Position numbers and translations under genes: made by a program
Assembly: GCA_050084985.1 (NCBI GenBank)
Contig: JBITNC010000001.1
Coordinates: 61,566,001-61,630,000 of the forward strand
Reading direction: 5' to 3'
Origin: Nageia nagi
Lineage: Eukaryota > Pinophyta
Length of the DNA stretch: 64,000 nt
The notes under the pieces: generated by a model
What the model was told of the DNA's origin: nothing
The model's input: the letters and a program-made list of their open reading frames with translations, nothing else
Database searches by the model: none
Part shown: piece by piece, positions 9,496-21,289 of the stretch
Layout of the letters: each line of letters starts with the position of its first letter
How positions within the stretch are numbered: position 1 is the stretch's first letter

Positions 9496-11343
9496 TGTAA
9501 CCTTAAGGGTTTGGTATAGTTGTGTTCTCCATTTCCCACAATAGTAGGATCCTTGAAAGAGTAGAAGGTGGTGCAAAATATGCTTGTGTTGGTTTTTTGC
9601 TCAATCTTTTGGTTATAGGCTAGTTCCTATATATGATTAAGGTTAAAAGTAAATGAAAAGAGATAAAAAGGCTAAGAGTAATAGGAAAGAAATAAACACA
9701 TTAAACTAACAAAGTAAATTAAGACTACATAGCTCAAGCATTGTAGTACAAGTAGTAATCCATAGCCAAGATTAAGAATAGTAAACTATCTTTTCCTTGG
9801 GGTTTTATAGTCACAATACATAGCCATAACTTAAGATAGCATTCCATACATAACATTCACAAAGTATAATAAATAACAAAATATTGTAGAGAGAAAAGTA
9901 TTATCAAATTGCATTATCAGATATGAAAGCATCTTACATACTTGGGCAAATTTGCTACAATTTTTGACCTTTTGGACTTAGAATAGTCTATTATTTATAT
10001 ATTTACATCTATGATTGGGTGGTTTTCCATCATTAATGGACTCAAATACTCTACTTGACTAAGAATAACAAAAAAGACCATTTAGAAATGTACAATTATA
10101 ACTACAACTATGTTATATTACATAATGAATAAGTACAATCAACATCAAGATCTAGGAACTTGATGTCTCTGAATTGTTATACTATTTAAGCCACAATCCT
10201 TCTAAATTATTGTTGACTACATTCTCCTAAGACTATAGTTGATTGAAGATGCATTATCTACTAGCTTGATTGGTATGATTTAGCACTATATTCTATTACT
10301 AGCAACCTAACTCTTTGTAACCATTATTAATAAGCACTATAGTTATCAATTGCATGGAATAATGAGGGAAATGAAATAGTGTAACATTAAAATTTGAGGA
10401 AGAACTACTACTATCATGTAGAAATGAGTTATGGTTGACACATTAATAGATCCCAAGGGGTCAAACACTCATGATCAAGTGGACCTACCTGTTCTTTCCC
10501 ACCCATTATTCTTCCTCCTATTTAGTGGGTTCTATTTTTATTTTGTAGGCTCTAATGATGATCAAGGCTCACTAATACCTATAAATTTTAGGAAAAAGGT
10601 GTGACATCATTATTTAAAATTGGTAGGATCTATGTAGTTATCTTCTTGAAACATCTCCTACTAAATGTGATACTACCCATTACTGATTGCCTTAAGACCC
10701 ACTGATTTTAGACCAAAAGGATGATGTCATCACTCAAAATTGATGGGCTCTAAAAGATATCTTCTTGAAATAATTCCTATGGGTTTTTGATGTATGATCA
10801 AGACTTTCATTTGGAAATTAATAGGCTTTACAACATCACTCGTTGGTGACTTGGACTAAATAAGGACTCTTATTTATAATAATTTATAGAACACCTTTGC
10901 TTCTATAACTTCTAAATTTTGACTTAAACACCTACTTTCCTTACATGTTATGATACTACCCAGACATGGTACATTAACTCCCAAAAATGACTTTGATCGA
11001 ATTTCTATGACCTATGACTCTCCCTTTATGTATAGTTATCAAAAAAATGCTCAATTTAATGAAGATTAACTCTAGGGACTTACTATAACTCCTAGTAGAT
11101 AGCAGTTAGACATTAAAAAAATTGGTTAAGACTTACATACATATAGATAATACTTGAAACTCTTTAGACTTGACCAAAATTTTGACAAAATAATAAGTAT
11201 AGAGAAAGACTCCTTATCATTATTTACAAATATGAAAAGGAAAAAAAGAAGTGGGAATTAGAAAAGATTTAATGAAATGCATGATAGAATAAGAAATACT
11301 ATAATATTACCCTATTCTTAGAGTGTAAATCTAAAAGAATACA
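9496..11343 (-). repeat. 3' LTR of the Tat/Ogre-like element
   Basis: It aligns along its whole length with 21290-23158, for example TGTAACC(TT)AAGGGTTTGGT at the left edge, GATCAAGTGGACCTA near 10475 and TTATCATTATTTACAAATATG near 11213. A third, inverted copy occupies 62819 to the window end. Confidence 0.85.
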
Positions 11344-11359
11344 ATCTTTTGGCAACTCT

Positions 11360-14300
11360 TGGGGTCTTTATCTATAGGAGAATAGAACCCTTAACTTGCT
11401 GCTACCACTTGCTATCTGGATGAACCTTTTGTAGGTGTATCAAATGATGGAATTAGCTCTACAAAGAGCAAAGATTGAATATTTTTATGCAAATCCTAAT
11501 AAAAAACTTGTGATAGCACAAGGTGAGCTTGTATTTTAATTGTATCTACTCTAAAACCTATTAGCATATTCTTCAACCTCTCGACATGTAGGAGTCTTGT
11601 AATTGCCTCCTGGGTGAGGTCATTTATTTGTTGTACATATGAGATTTATTTCTTAGATAAAGATTATTATAAAAATTGAATGGTATTTTCCATCCATCTA
11701 GTAGCACTACTTTATACATCTTGCTCCTCTCATAACTTAGGAGCTTTCAATTCAACCAAAGAATGAAAGAATTTACTTACAAAGCCAATCTCTATGTTGA
11801 GTTGGTGTTTATTGATATCCATTCTAAATACCAAATCCTACAATTTGTAGATATCTTGGGTTCTCCTTAAAAATGTCTACCTAGGCTTGGGACTAATAAT
11901 AGATATATCCTTCTCTATGAGGGCTCTCAGCCAAATTTGCATTCTCTCAAGTACCAATCTGGGTAAATTTAGAGCCAATTTATGGAGAGCAATTTGAGTA
12001 GTAAACTACTAGAGAGCTTGTTCTATATAATTCTTCAATAAGTGTAACTATGATAAAATCACCAGTATCTCTCTTATTTTTTCCACCAAGATGTTCCTAA
12101 ATCCCTTTATAATTAGCAGTAGCTTTGTATTACCATCATTGAGAATTTACTAGTTGCTACTACATTTTTCAATTCTTACTCAACTTATTTGGCCTTTTGA
12201 CCATCTATTACTATAGCTTGAGCTTTGAGATATTCTATTTATTTATTTGTAATATCCATCTTATATTTACTTTCTACTAGACTCTTCTTGAATTTGAACT
12301 TCTACTTTTCTACTTTTTCGAGTAAATAATTATTTTGATTTTGCAACATGGCAACTAGCTTATGTTTAAGGGAGCAATCTTTCTTATATTGATCTATCTT
12401 TTTTATTAACCTATCAATCTTATTATCCATTTCTTAGAGGCTTTTTACAACCTCCATAGAAGTATTTATAAAAAACCTAGACTAATCTATGGCTAGGGCA
12501 CTTTGCATATTTACATATATGATTTCTATGAAAGCAATATCTAGTTACCCTTCTTTAAAAGGGATATAGGCAATTTTAATGTCTCCCATCTTTGTAACTT
12601 TACTCATAATTTTGAATTGTTCCTTTGGGAGCATAGGGGGTTTATTTATAAAAATTTCCCAATCAATGGGCTCTACTACTTGTGTTAAAAAATGCTTTTA
12701 ATATCCTATTGTGAGGTTGTAAAAAATGGAATTAAAGAATATTATGGTATACTTACTACTGAAGTGGATGCTACAGTTTTTATGGTGGTAGCTATGTCTT
12801 TGTAGGAGTTGAATATGGTACTTAAACCTCTCCTCCTTCCTCTCATAATGTCTTCTCCTTTTAAGGAGTTTTATCTATTAGGTTGGAGTGTTCTTGCTTC
12901 TTTGGGTCCTCATTATCATCATCATCTTCACCCACTCCACCTCTAGCTACTATGGTACCACTGTACTCAACAAATTACCCCCACCTAATTGGGCCTCCTC
13001 CCTCATTTATTCTCATGAATCTTGGTATATTATGGTATTTGTGCTTTAGGATTTTTGGGTCTCTTTATTATCAAACATTTCTATTTCCCCTATAATGGCC
13101 TCTGACATCTCTTGACTAAATTTTGGATATGGGGGTGTAATCTTTCGAATTCAAGATTATGTAGTTTAGGGTTTCTTTGCAAGATTATCTTCTTTCTCTT
13201 GGGCTTGATCTAATTGGGCTTACATTAAGGTTTGAATTCTTCTTTTCTTTGCTAACTATTTTGAACTAAATGGTTCTCTAGACTCTTGTATCTTTGCTCC
13301 CCTTTCTAGCTTCCCTTGAAAATTATGTGGGAGATGTTTTCCCATTTCTAGCAGTGGGTCTTGTGCATATTGGGCTTCTTAGTATTTATCATAGTTGAAC
13401 TCACCAAACAATTGCTTTTCAACATGATGGATATTAGTTGTGTATTAAAATCTACATTTGGTAAAATAATGAATCTTGTTGGGCACCTAGCATAAGTCAT
13501 CTCTCAACTAAGTCAACACCTCCAGGTCTAGGGAAAATTCTTACCATATGACCTCCCAATTTCTATACTTATTAATATCCTCAAGGATTAACCATGACTT
13601 ATTCAAAGTTCCAAATTACCAATTTAGGAATGCCTTAGCTTCCTACTTAGCCCATTTACAAAATATTCCACATCAAACTTTTTCTCATGGGAAAAATTTG
13701 GGCACTTCTTTTTTTAACTTTATAATCTTTGTAATTTTCCCTGGTAGGTCATACATCTAAGGGGTTTCCACCATTTTTAACTTTAAATTTTATGTAATAA
13801 ATTAGATATTCTATCTTTATATCCTATTTCTAAGAAAGTAAATTTTTTTGTAATAGTTTATATATTTACAATGAGTTTGAAATTACCCTCGAACCCATAC
13901 TTGGTCTCTATAGCACACATTTTCCTTCTCATTTCTATAGAATACAATTTGGTAGTAACAAATTTGGGTAGGAAAAATGGTTTTTTAAAATATCCATACC
14001 TTATAATAATGGTCCAATACTTTAATAAAAACCAATAACCTATCTTATTCCCTCCTTGTAACTCTTGTATAGTGGTCTACCATAGCTTGTTGGGTGGATT
14101 CCCTATCAGGATCTCCACCATTGATGCATAGAATTTGTCCATAAACTCATAGTATGACCCATGCAACTTGGTTAATATAGGGACCCTTAAATCAATTATT
14201 GTAGGTCCTATGGTTAGGATAGTAGGTTCAACTTAAAGTCCTACTTCCACTAATTTCTTAAGATCTTGATGGACCAATAGCCACCATAAATAAGAAGAAT

Positions 14301-15250
14301 ACTAAAAATATGATTTATCAATTTTGAAAATATTTCTTTTCATTTAATTTGAAATAAAGGTAGGGAAACCATAGCATACATTTTCCTCTATAATATTTTA
14401 AGCCATTCTCATGATAGCTTCATCTACTTCTATCTGAGTCTTCTTTCCAAGAATGACTGCTAATGCTTATAGCACCTTTCTATCTTGGGCCTTCTCAAAT
14501 GCGGTGATGTAATAGCTCTGTAACAACTTGGTGGCCCTCCCCTCATACCTATTATTAATCTAATCTAATATTTTTACATCATTCCTATACAAATCATTAG
14601 TTTCACACTTTATATCAATTTATTTTTTTACTAAAAAGTTCTAATCAGCTAGGACTATGAAGGTCTAAATAATATATTCAAGAGAGTAATCTAATATTAG
14701 CTCAAATTTTGACCTATATTTCCCTTCTTGCTATTGATCCTTGAAAAATTTAATCTCATAACCCTATTGACCATGTTGGAGTGTGAAAACATACATTAAC
14801 TCAAGATAGGTGAATGATTTATAGGGCACATATTAGGCCAATCCTTGGTCAATCATCACATCTCTCTCAAACTTAGCAAGAGACTTTCCTTTACCTGTAA
14901 CCTTATGCTTCAAGTGCTATAATAGGATATACATGGGATTAGTATGCTAGGTATCCATGTATTTAATCACTTCCATCTTCATCCAGTTGAATCTAAGATC
15001 ATTTTCTAGATATTCATTTTGAATAGTAATGAAATCAACATCTACCCCTTCATGCTTAGCCTCAGTTGGATGCTTAGTCTCTATCATGGTGTCTACAATC
15101 TTCTTTGTAGCATGGGTTAGCATTAAGAACCTAAAACTTTGTTGTGTAATGCTCTACAACTCCTTCCTTCCTCACTCAATTTGCTCTGTAGGCTTTAAGC
15201 TTTGGTTTGCTTTAAAGGTTGTACAATTTGTTTTATTTGCCTAAGGTTTA
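11360..15250 (-). pseudogene. Unassigned extra coding region downstream of integrase in the Tat/Ogre-like element
   Basis: Reading the minus strand between the end of integrase and the 3' LTR gives long stretches of ordinary-looking protein in one direction, broken by scattered stops. From upstream to downstream these include KYMDTQHTNPMYIL and SLAKFERDVMIDQG (about 14850-15000), AFEKAQDRKVLQALAVI (about 14450-14520), KLHGSYYEFMDKFYASMVEI (about 14110-14180), NKSWLILEDINKYRNWEVIW (about 13550-13610), QGKLERGAKIQESREPFSSK (about 13260-13325) and an acidic GVGEDDDDNEDPKKQEHSN segment (about 12890-12945). The content is hydrophilic, with no transmembrane pattern and no RT, RNase H, integrase or gag motif. 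Its function is unknown. Tat-lineage elements are known to carry additional ORFs, and this may be one. It could also be a captured host gene. Confidence 0.5.
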
Positions 15251-15542
15251 TGGTAGATGCAATTAGTAATCATAATTAATTTCCAAGGAATATTAGGGTT
15301 CATGCATTTTATAGATTAATGGATGAAAGGTGATAATGGATTGATTTGGAGGATGTTGAATTCAAATTGGGAGATAAGGCACGATGGGTGGAAGATCTAA
15401 GGAAATTCTTTCCTTAAATGTTATCCTTTTGATTAACAATTATTAGTAAGTAAGTTGTAATTCTAAACCATACCCAATTAATGTCTCACATTAATGGTTA
15501 CCTACCTCCTCGTGGGATGTACTTAGACTAAAGGAATGTACA

Positions 15543-15545
<3 letters not shown>

Positions 15546-15595
<50 letters not shown>
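15546..15595. repeat. (TA)n microsatellite
   Basis: About 25 uninterrupted TA units in the spacer between integrase and the extra coding region of the element. Confidence 0.95.
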
Positions 15596-15597
<2 letters not shown>

Positions 15598-15659
15598 TAC
15601 ACACTATAATTTTCAATGGATGTTATGGAATCACCCTATCATTTGATAATATTTTAAAT

Positions 15660-16802
15660 AGATCTCATTTATTGGGAAAGGTAATTCCTGGAACTCAATG
15701 ATATCCTATAGTTTGAATGCATGGTTTTGCATGGCTTGAGTGATGATATAGGCATAGCTCCATAGGGATTCAAATTTATGATGTCTCTTAGGTTTTGATA
15801 TTTCCTCATCCCATTTGAGGATAATGTATTTTATTTTAAACTTTACCTCGAAAGACTTCTTCTTGTTAGACCATTTCTTAACTATTTGCTAGTGATGTTG
15901 GAAGGACTCATATGCTTTGTTCTAATCTTCTTCCAACTTAAGGAGCTGATTAAACCTTGCTTGTAATGGTTTGAACTCATAATATTCTAGGTCTTGTAGA
16001 ATTTTTAATGCATTTAACTCAAGATAAATTGATAGTATTAGTATTTTACCATATACTAATGCATAAGGGGATGTCTTGATAGCTAACTTCATACTAATTC
16101 TATCTATCCATAATACATAGTATAATTATGTATGCCATTATATAGGATTCCCTTAAATTATTCTCTTGAAAATCTAGTTGAAGTTCTTATTTATTGACTC
16201 AACTAACCCATTCCCTTGTGGGTAGTAATTTGAAGAGAATAACTAGTAGATATTGTATTTAGCTCTAATGAATGTAGGACTATTGTTTGACATAATAGTC
16301 TATGGGATACCAAAGTGAGTGATTATTCTTTTGATCATTGCCATCACTACCTCTTGATCTACATTTTTACATGGCATAGCTTCTAACCATATTGTAAAAT
16401 AATCTAGTGTAGTTAGAATAAAATTTTGGCTCGCTAAGGAATTAGGGTTTATAACACCAATGAAGTCTAGACCCTATTGTTGGAAGGTTCCTCAACCACC
16501 ATGGGCTTAAGAGGCATATCAATTTATCTCATTTTTCCCACATATCTACTACATTTGTCACACTCTTAGGATATCTTGAATGAATCCTTAAATATGGTGG
16601 GCCAATAGTTATCAACTTGTAAAAATTTTGTTGCAGTATTTGGACCACTATAATGTCCTCCAAAGAATCCATAATGAAATTCATGTAATATTATCTGAGC
16701 TTCATCATGAGTCACACATATTAATAAGGTTTGACCAAATTTTTTCTTATAAATATGATCATCTATCATTACACAATTTACATCATATAGCCTAATTCTC
16801 AT
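15660..16802 (-). pseudogene. Integrase remnant (Tat/Ogre-like element)
   Basis: Minus strand, N- to C-terminal. The HHCC zinc finger (HEFHYGFFGGHYS about 16660-16700, YWPTIFKD, then ECDKCSRYVGKM around 16535-16570) is followed by the core. The second catalytic Asp region reads THFGIPQTIMSNNSPTFI (about 16267-16320), with Asp changed to Asn in the usual SDNG. The catalytic Glu lies in YYPQGNGLVES (about 16204-16236). The C-terminal part has TSPYALVYG, YYEFKPLQARFNQLLKLEED and a degraded K.KYIILKWD (about 15830-16070). These are standard gypsy integrase landmarks. Several stops and the lost Asp show it is inactive. Confidence 0.8.
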
Positions 16803-16856
16803 CTAAAATTTATCTAGAGATTCATGACATTTACCAATCTCAAAATAAAAAATAAT

Positions 16857-17860
16857 TTATTTTATCCAATCACTCTCTTCATTAAGATGTTGTTCATCCT
16901 CTATGATAGAAATCATATATGAGGCTTCTATTATATTTTCATAGAGAGCTTTTCCTTTGATAAGCTTGGTTAGTTTAATTTCTACATCATATTTCATTAT
17001 CTTAGTAATCCAACTAGCTTTTCCTTCACCCAATTCTCTTTGAATGACATAATTTCTCACATTAAGGTGAATAGTATATACAAGGATCTTATTATGAGAT
17101 ACATAATTCTTAAATTTCTTAAGTAATTTCATTATGGAAAACACTTATTTTTCAATAAATGAATACCTTTTTTGATGCTAGTGTAGTGTTTGATCGTGAA
17201 AGGAAATCAAATATTCTTCTTTCTTATCATGTTTTTATGCTAGGATTGTAGCAATACGTTTCTCTACTCCATATGCATACATAATGAAATATTTTGAAAA
17301 ATTTAGATTTTTCTAAATAATAGCTTCTTTTATAGGCTTTTTAATGTTAGAAAAGCTCTTTTTTCTTCCTCTAACTAAGAAAATACATAATCTTTCTTCA
17401 ACATTATAGTAATTAGAGATACAATTTCTAAAAAATCATTGATAAATTTTATAACAAAATTGATTTAACCAAGGAAAGACTGCAAGGCATTCTTATTGTA
17501 AGGGAGTAGTAATGCATCAATAGCTTTTACTCTATTTGGATCAATTGCTAATCCCTTTTCTAAAATAATATGTTCAAATAATTTTCCTTGATTTACCATA
17601 AAAATGAACTTTTTGGGATTGGTTGAGATCTCAAACTCTATACATTTTTCAAAATTTGCCTAAGATGATGCAAATGATCTTGTCTACTTCTTGAAAACAC
17701 CATGATAATTCCTACTTCATAGCTTCTTCTATTTTTGGGTTGATCAAACTTTTTTTTCTTATATGTTTTAGCTTCTGGTTCAAGTTCAATGGTATGCTGG
17801 ATCACATTTTTATCATATGTTTTCAAATCATCATAAGTTCAAGCAATTGCTTCTAAAAAC
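16857..17860 (-). pseudogene. Reverse transcriptase / RNase H remnant with internal deletion (Tat/Ogre-like element)
   Basis: The RT amino end is readable (TYDKNVIQHTIELEPEAKTY, about 17760-17822, then NPKIEEAM). The frame then jumps to VFSRSRQDHLHHLRQIL (about 17640-17700), which in complete elements follows the catalytic YLDD motif. The palm, including both catalytic Asp motifs, is therefore missing. The thumb continues as GKLFEHIILEKGLAIDPNRV and NALQSFLG (about 17465-17620). RNase H follows at about 17330-16857 with FSIMKLLKKFKNYV and WITKIMKYDVEIKLTKLIKG. Its first catalytic Asp region reads FIMYAYGVE instead of a TDAS-like motif. Confidence 0.75.
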
Positions 17861-18074
17861 TGGTGATAAATCTAAAAAACATTCTTTTCTCTTCTTCAAA
17901 TCACTTTGATCTAATTTTTTATATTTTTTTGGGCTCTACTTCTAGCTCAATATTATTCTCCTTTTGAATGGCCAAGAACTTAGCCTTTTGAACATCTTCA
18001 AAGTCAAATAGTCTTTCAAAAGAGAGTAAACCTTTCAATATAATATTATTCCTAAGTTGTATCACATATAACTC

Positions 18075-18791
18075 CTAGAAATAATAAGGTAGTTTTTCAA
18101 TACCATAGGTATGGGAACCTACTTCATCTAGCAAAAAATTCATGATATGCTCATTGGAGTCAAATACCTTCCAAAAGTTTATTGCATCAAGAACTGATAG
18201 TCTATTTTGGAATTTGACTCTAAAGCTTTCTGTTTTGTAATGAGCAAGGCTATAACATTTCCCTTTTCTAGTAAGTGCATCAAAAACTAAATTATACCTT
18301 CTCAAAATGGATATAAAATTGATATCCAAGAATGACTCTAGCAAATCCCATACTCTATTAACGTAGGTTTTTAGATAGTGATGTTTTGCAATAACTTAGT
18401 TTCTTACTTGCTTTATGGCCAATTTAGAATCACCATGCATAATTAGACATCTGATTCCTATGCTGATTTCTTTAGAAACCCCTAAATAGAGTGCTTCATA
18501 GTAAACAATAGTATTTGTACAAATCCATGTGAATTTGAATGAGAACCTTTTCATATGTCCTTCTGATGATTTAAAAACAACACCAACTCCACATCCATAT
18601 TTACACCTAGCTCCATCAAAGTACATTATCCAAATTTCATCTTTTCTTTTATCTATAACTAAAATTGGTTGCACATTTTTATATAAATAATAGTGTTCCA
18701 TGACAATATCTATGACTTGATAATTTAGATCATTTGTTGAAAGGATTTCAGTTGTTAGTAGTGTTTCTCTAAGTGTGTCCCTTTCAAACAC
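18075..18791 (-). pseudogene. Additional (second) RNase H domain upstream of RT
   Basis: The minus strand gives IWIMYFDGARCKYGCGVGVV, then FSFKFTWICTNTIVYYEALY and LIMHGDSKLAIKQV, after one break RRYNLVFDALTRKG, and then INFWKVFDSNEH. The D (FDGA), E (YYEAL) and D (HGDS) spacing is that of the additional, archaeal-type RNase H found in Tat-lineage gypsy elements, with its usual tail ending in a DALA-like motif. All three acidic residues are kept. The domain lies before RT in reading order, not between RNase H and integrase as in RIRE2/Retand-type elements. Confidence 0.78.
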
Positions 18792-18829
18792 TTCTATAAG
18801 TTCAAGGTCATTCAGATAGTTTTACTCTA

Positions 18830-19330
18830 TGATCTTCTTAAGATGAACACTTTTGGTAACCTCATTCAAAATATTAACTTGTTTATTTTGGAAGGGAAGT
18901 AAAAGATATGAATAATCTAAAGCTAGGCACCCTTCCAATTTGGCAAAAACTCTTTAGATAAATAGATTCCAAATAGAGGTGGAAGATTGACAAGAATAAT
19001 ATCTTGAATGAATTAGATATTAGATAATGCATTAAAGGTTATTGAGACTCCTTTAACACTACCAACAACATCTATAAATGAAGAGTCTAATTGTATGATA
19101 CCATCAATACATCTAGTGATATATAATTTCATTTTATTTGCAACAACTTTGGGAATTATAGTAATAGCAGCTTTGGTATCTATCATACAATTATTAGCTA
19201 CCCATCCTTCTAATCTAAGGGAAAGATAAAAAGGTGGGGTATTCTTATACCTATAGGAGCTAGAGGGACATCATCAGATATTGCAAAGATAATGTTACCC
19301 TCATTTACCCTTTTTTTACTATTTTTCAAC
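18830..19330 (-). pseudogene. Aspartic protease remnant (Tat/Ogre-like element)
   Basis: Minus strand at about 19120-19215: EGWVANNCMIDTKAAITIIP, then KVVANKMKLYITR. In retroviral-type aspartic proteases this region is the active-site DS/TGA followed by (V)N(V/I)(M/I)P. Here Gly is changed to Lys in DT(G)A, so it is inactive. It lies between gag and the additional RNase H, where a protease is expected. Confidence 0.65.
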
Positions 19331-19559
19331 TTCAAAGCTTCTTGCAAAAGGTCCATCTAACTTAGAATCATTAATGCATCAAACATGGTCATTTTAGAAG
19401 GTGTTTTCTTTAATCCTTCCATAATGTTATATGGAGAATAAGGGATAGACTTACTTACTTCTATAGGTTGATAAGCTTTGAATTGCTAAGTGGCCTTTTC
19501 TTTATGATGATTAGTGATAAATGGATATCTTAATGATGAGGCCTCTCTTCTATGAGACC

Positions 19560-20944
19560 TCTTTTCTAGTTGTAGTAGGATTTACTACTGTAGAGACAAT
19601 ATTACTCAAATGTTGAGAAATATGAATTAAATATTTAGGAAGTTTATTTTCTTGATTCTATATTTGGATCATAAGATACTTAGCCCTTTTTGGTTTAGGT
19701 TGCACTTGAATGGCCTATTGATTTTGATAAGTGACTTGGGGTTTTTGTGGGGCTATTAAATATGAGGCTCTAGTTTGTACATAATAAGCCTATTCTCTAG
19801 CATAGCTAGGAAGCAAAAAATTGACCATGGTAAAGTTAGCAGTAAGACTTGATGTAGGTTCCACCATTTGGTTTGAATGCAAGCCCAAGTACTAGTTTTG
19901 ATAGAAGGCACATGAGTCTAGGAAATGAGGAGTTAAGCATGGAGGGCACCATTCTATAATGCCCATGACATCACTCTTTATAGAACTTACCATAACTATA
20001 TTATCAATTAGTTTAAGAATAATTGGCTATTCTAGTTGGTCATTCCTAGGATGAAATCTAGGTTGATACTGATTATCATATCTTGTATAATTAATGCCTT
20101 GATTCTACCTCTCTTATAGAGTGAACTTATTAGTAAGGTTCCTAATAGTTACCTCCAATTGCCTTATCCTCTCTTCCTCTTGAGATTTAGAATATATATT
20201 TGTACTAGCAAATGCTAGAGAAGGTAATGCTAGTACTTGATTCTAAATGATAGGCTTAGGGGGAGGTGGAATGGATAACACTCTGGGATAAGCAATTTAT
20301 AAAGGTTATTTAGGGGGTAAATTAAGAAACAAAGACATAATAGTTCTTGGTTGCATCTTCCTAGAGGATACCAAAGTATGTTTAGAGGTTTTAGCCATTT
20401 GGTAGACATTTGAGAAAGTATCTCCAAACATAAAAATAAGCATATTAAAATCAAGGAGAAAGGCTTTTATATAATATACCAAAGTTTATGCATTTGTTGG
20501 TCTAATCCTAATCAAAATAGATTTCTATGTTTTTTCAAATATGATATTAAAATCATCAATAGACTCATGAGGATGCCTTTTGATACATGCTATAAGGCTT
20601 ATAAAGGTACTATCACCACCATCAATAACAAATATTTTCATCAAATATTGATATAACTCTCCTTAGTTATTTATAGATTGAGGGGTGACAGCTTGAAACC
20701 ATAAAATTACTTTTCCTTCAAGGGAATGAGATAGTAATTTGGTCATCACTATTTCATCAATAATATCAAAACTCAAAGCCAAAAGAGAAACATCTTGATA
20801 ATGCTCATATGGTGTTTTACCAAATCCATAAAATTTAGGTAAAACATTTAAAGTTACTTAGGGAAGAGCTAGTGAATTAGCAATAGTGAAAAAAGGATGG
20901 CCATTATTATAAGAAAGAAAATTAGTAGGAGCAGGTTGAGCCAT
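19560..20944 (-). pseudogene. Gag remnant (Tat/Ogre-like element)
   Basis: An ATG at 20942-20944 starts MAQPAPTNFLSYNNGHPFF. The capsid-type region contains LPKFYGFGKTPYEHYQDVS (about 20790-20850), LLSHSLEGKVILWFQAVTP (about 20690-20745) and a following FVIDGGDSTFISLI. This is the general layout of plant gypsy gag (K/F-F-G..P..H...F, then L.GKA..WF). Stops appear from about 20300 onward. The 3' half (19600-20200) remains readable in pieces, such as QEEERIRQLEVTIRNL, but no CCHC knuckle was recognised. Confidence 0.65.
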
Positions 20945-21289
20945 GCTTGGACTAGTTGTATTAGGTGAAGGATTTTCCAAGGAAGAATTAAATAAGGTTG
21001 ATAACATAATATCTCTCAAAGGGATTTGAGGAGATAAAGTTCAAGAAATATTTTACCTAGTCCTTGTATGAGGAATTCAAAACTCTTTAAATTAAGGTTG
21101 TCTAAGAGAATTTTTGGCACTACTTGTAGTAAGTTTACATTTTGGAGGTACCAAGGTTTGAAATGTTGACTAGTTGATAATAGAGTCACCAATAAGTTAA
21201 CAAAAGCCTCATAATATTTAAAAGTATTAATTGATAGCTTACAAGACACAACTATCTAGCCTATTTATGCCCAATATTGATTGGTATAA

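Noticed and set aside
11350-11366. TGGCAACTCTTGGGGTC next to the left LTR, resembling an Ogre-type tRNA-Arg primer-binding site on the plus strand
   Set aside because: All coding domains of the element are on the minus strand, so a primer site should lie beside the right LTR. The match has mismatches and the plus-strand reading downstream is not gag.
12883-13095. Plus-strand frames in 12.8-15.3 kb (also 13548-13760, 15029-15244)
   Set aside because: The minus strand reads as a longer, better protein-like series through the same region, in the sense of the element.
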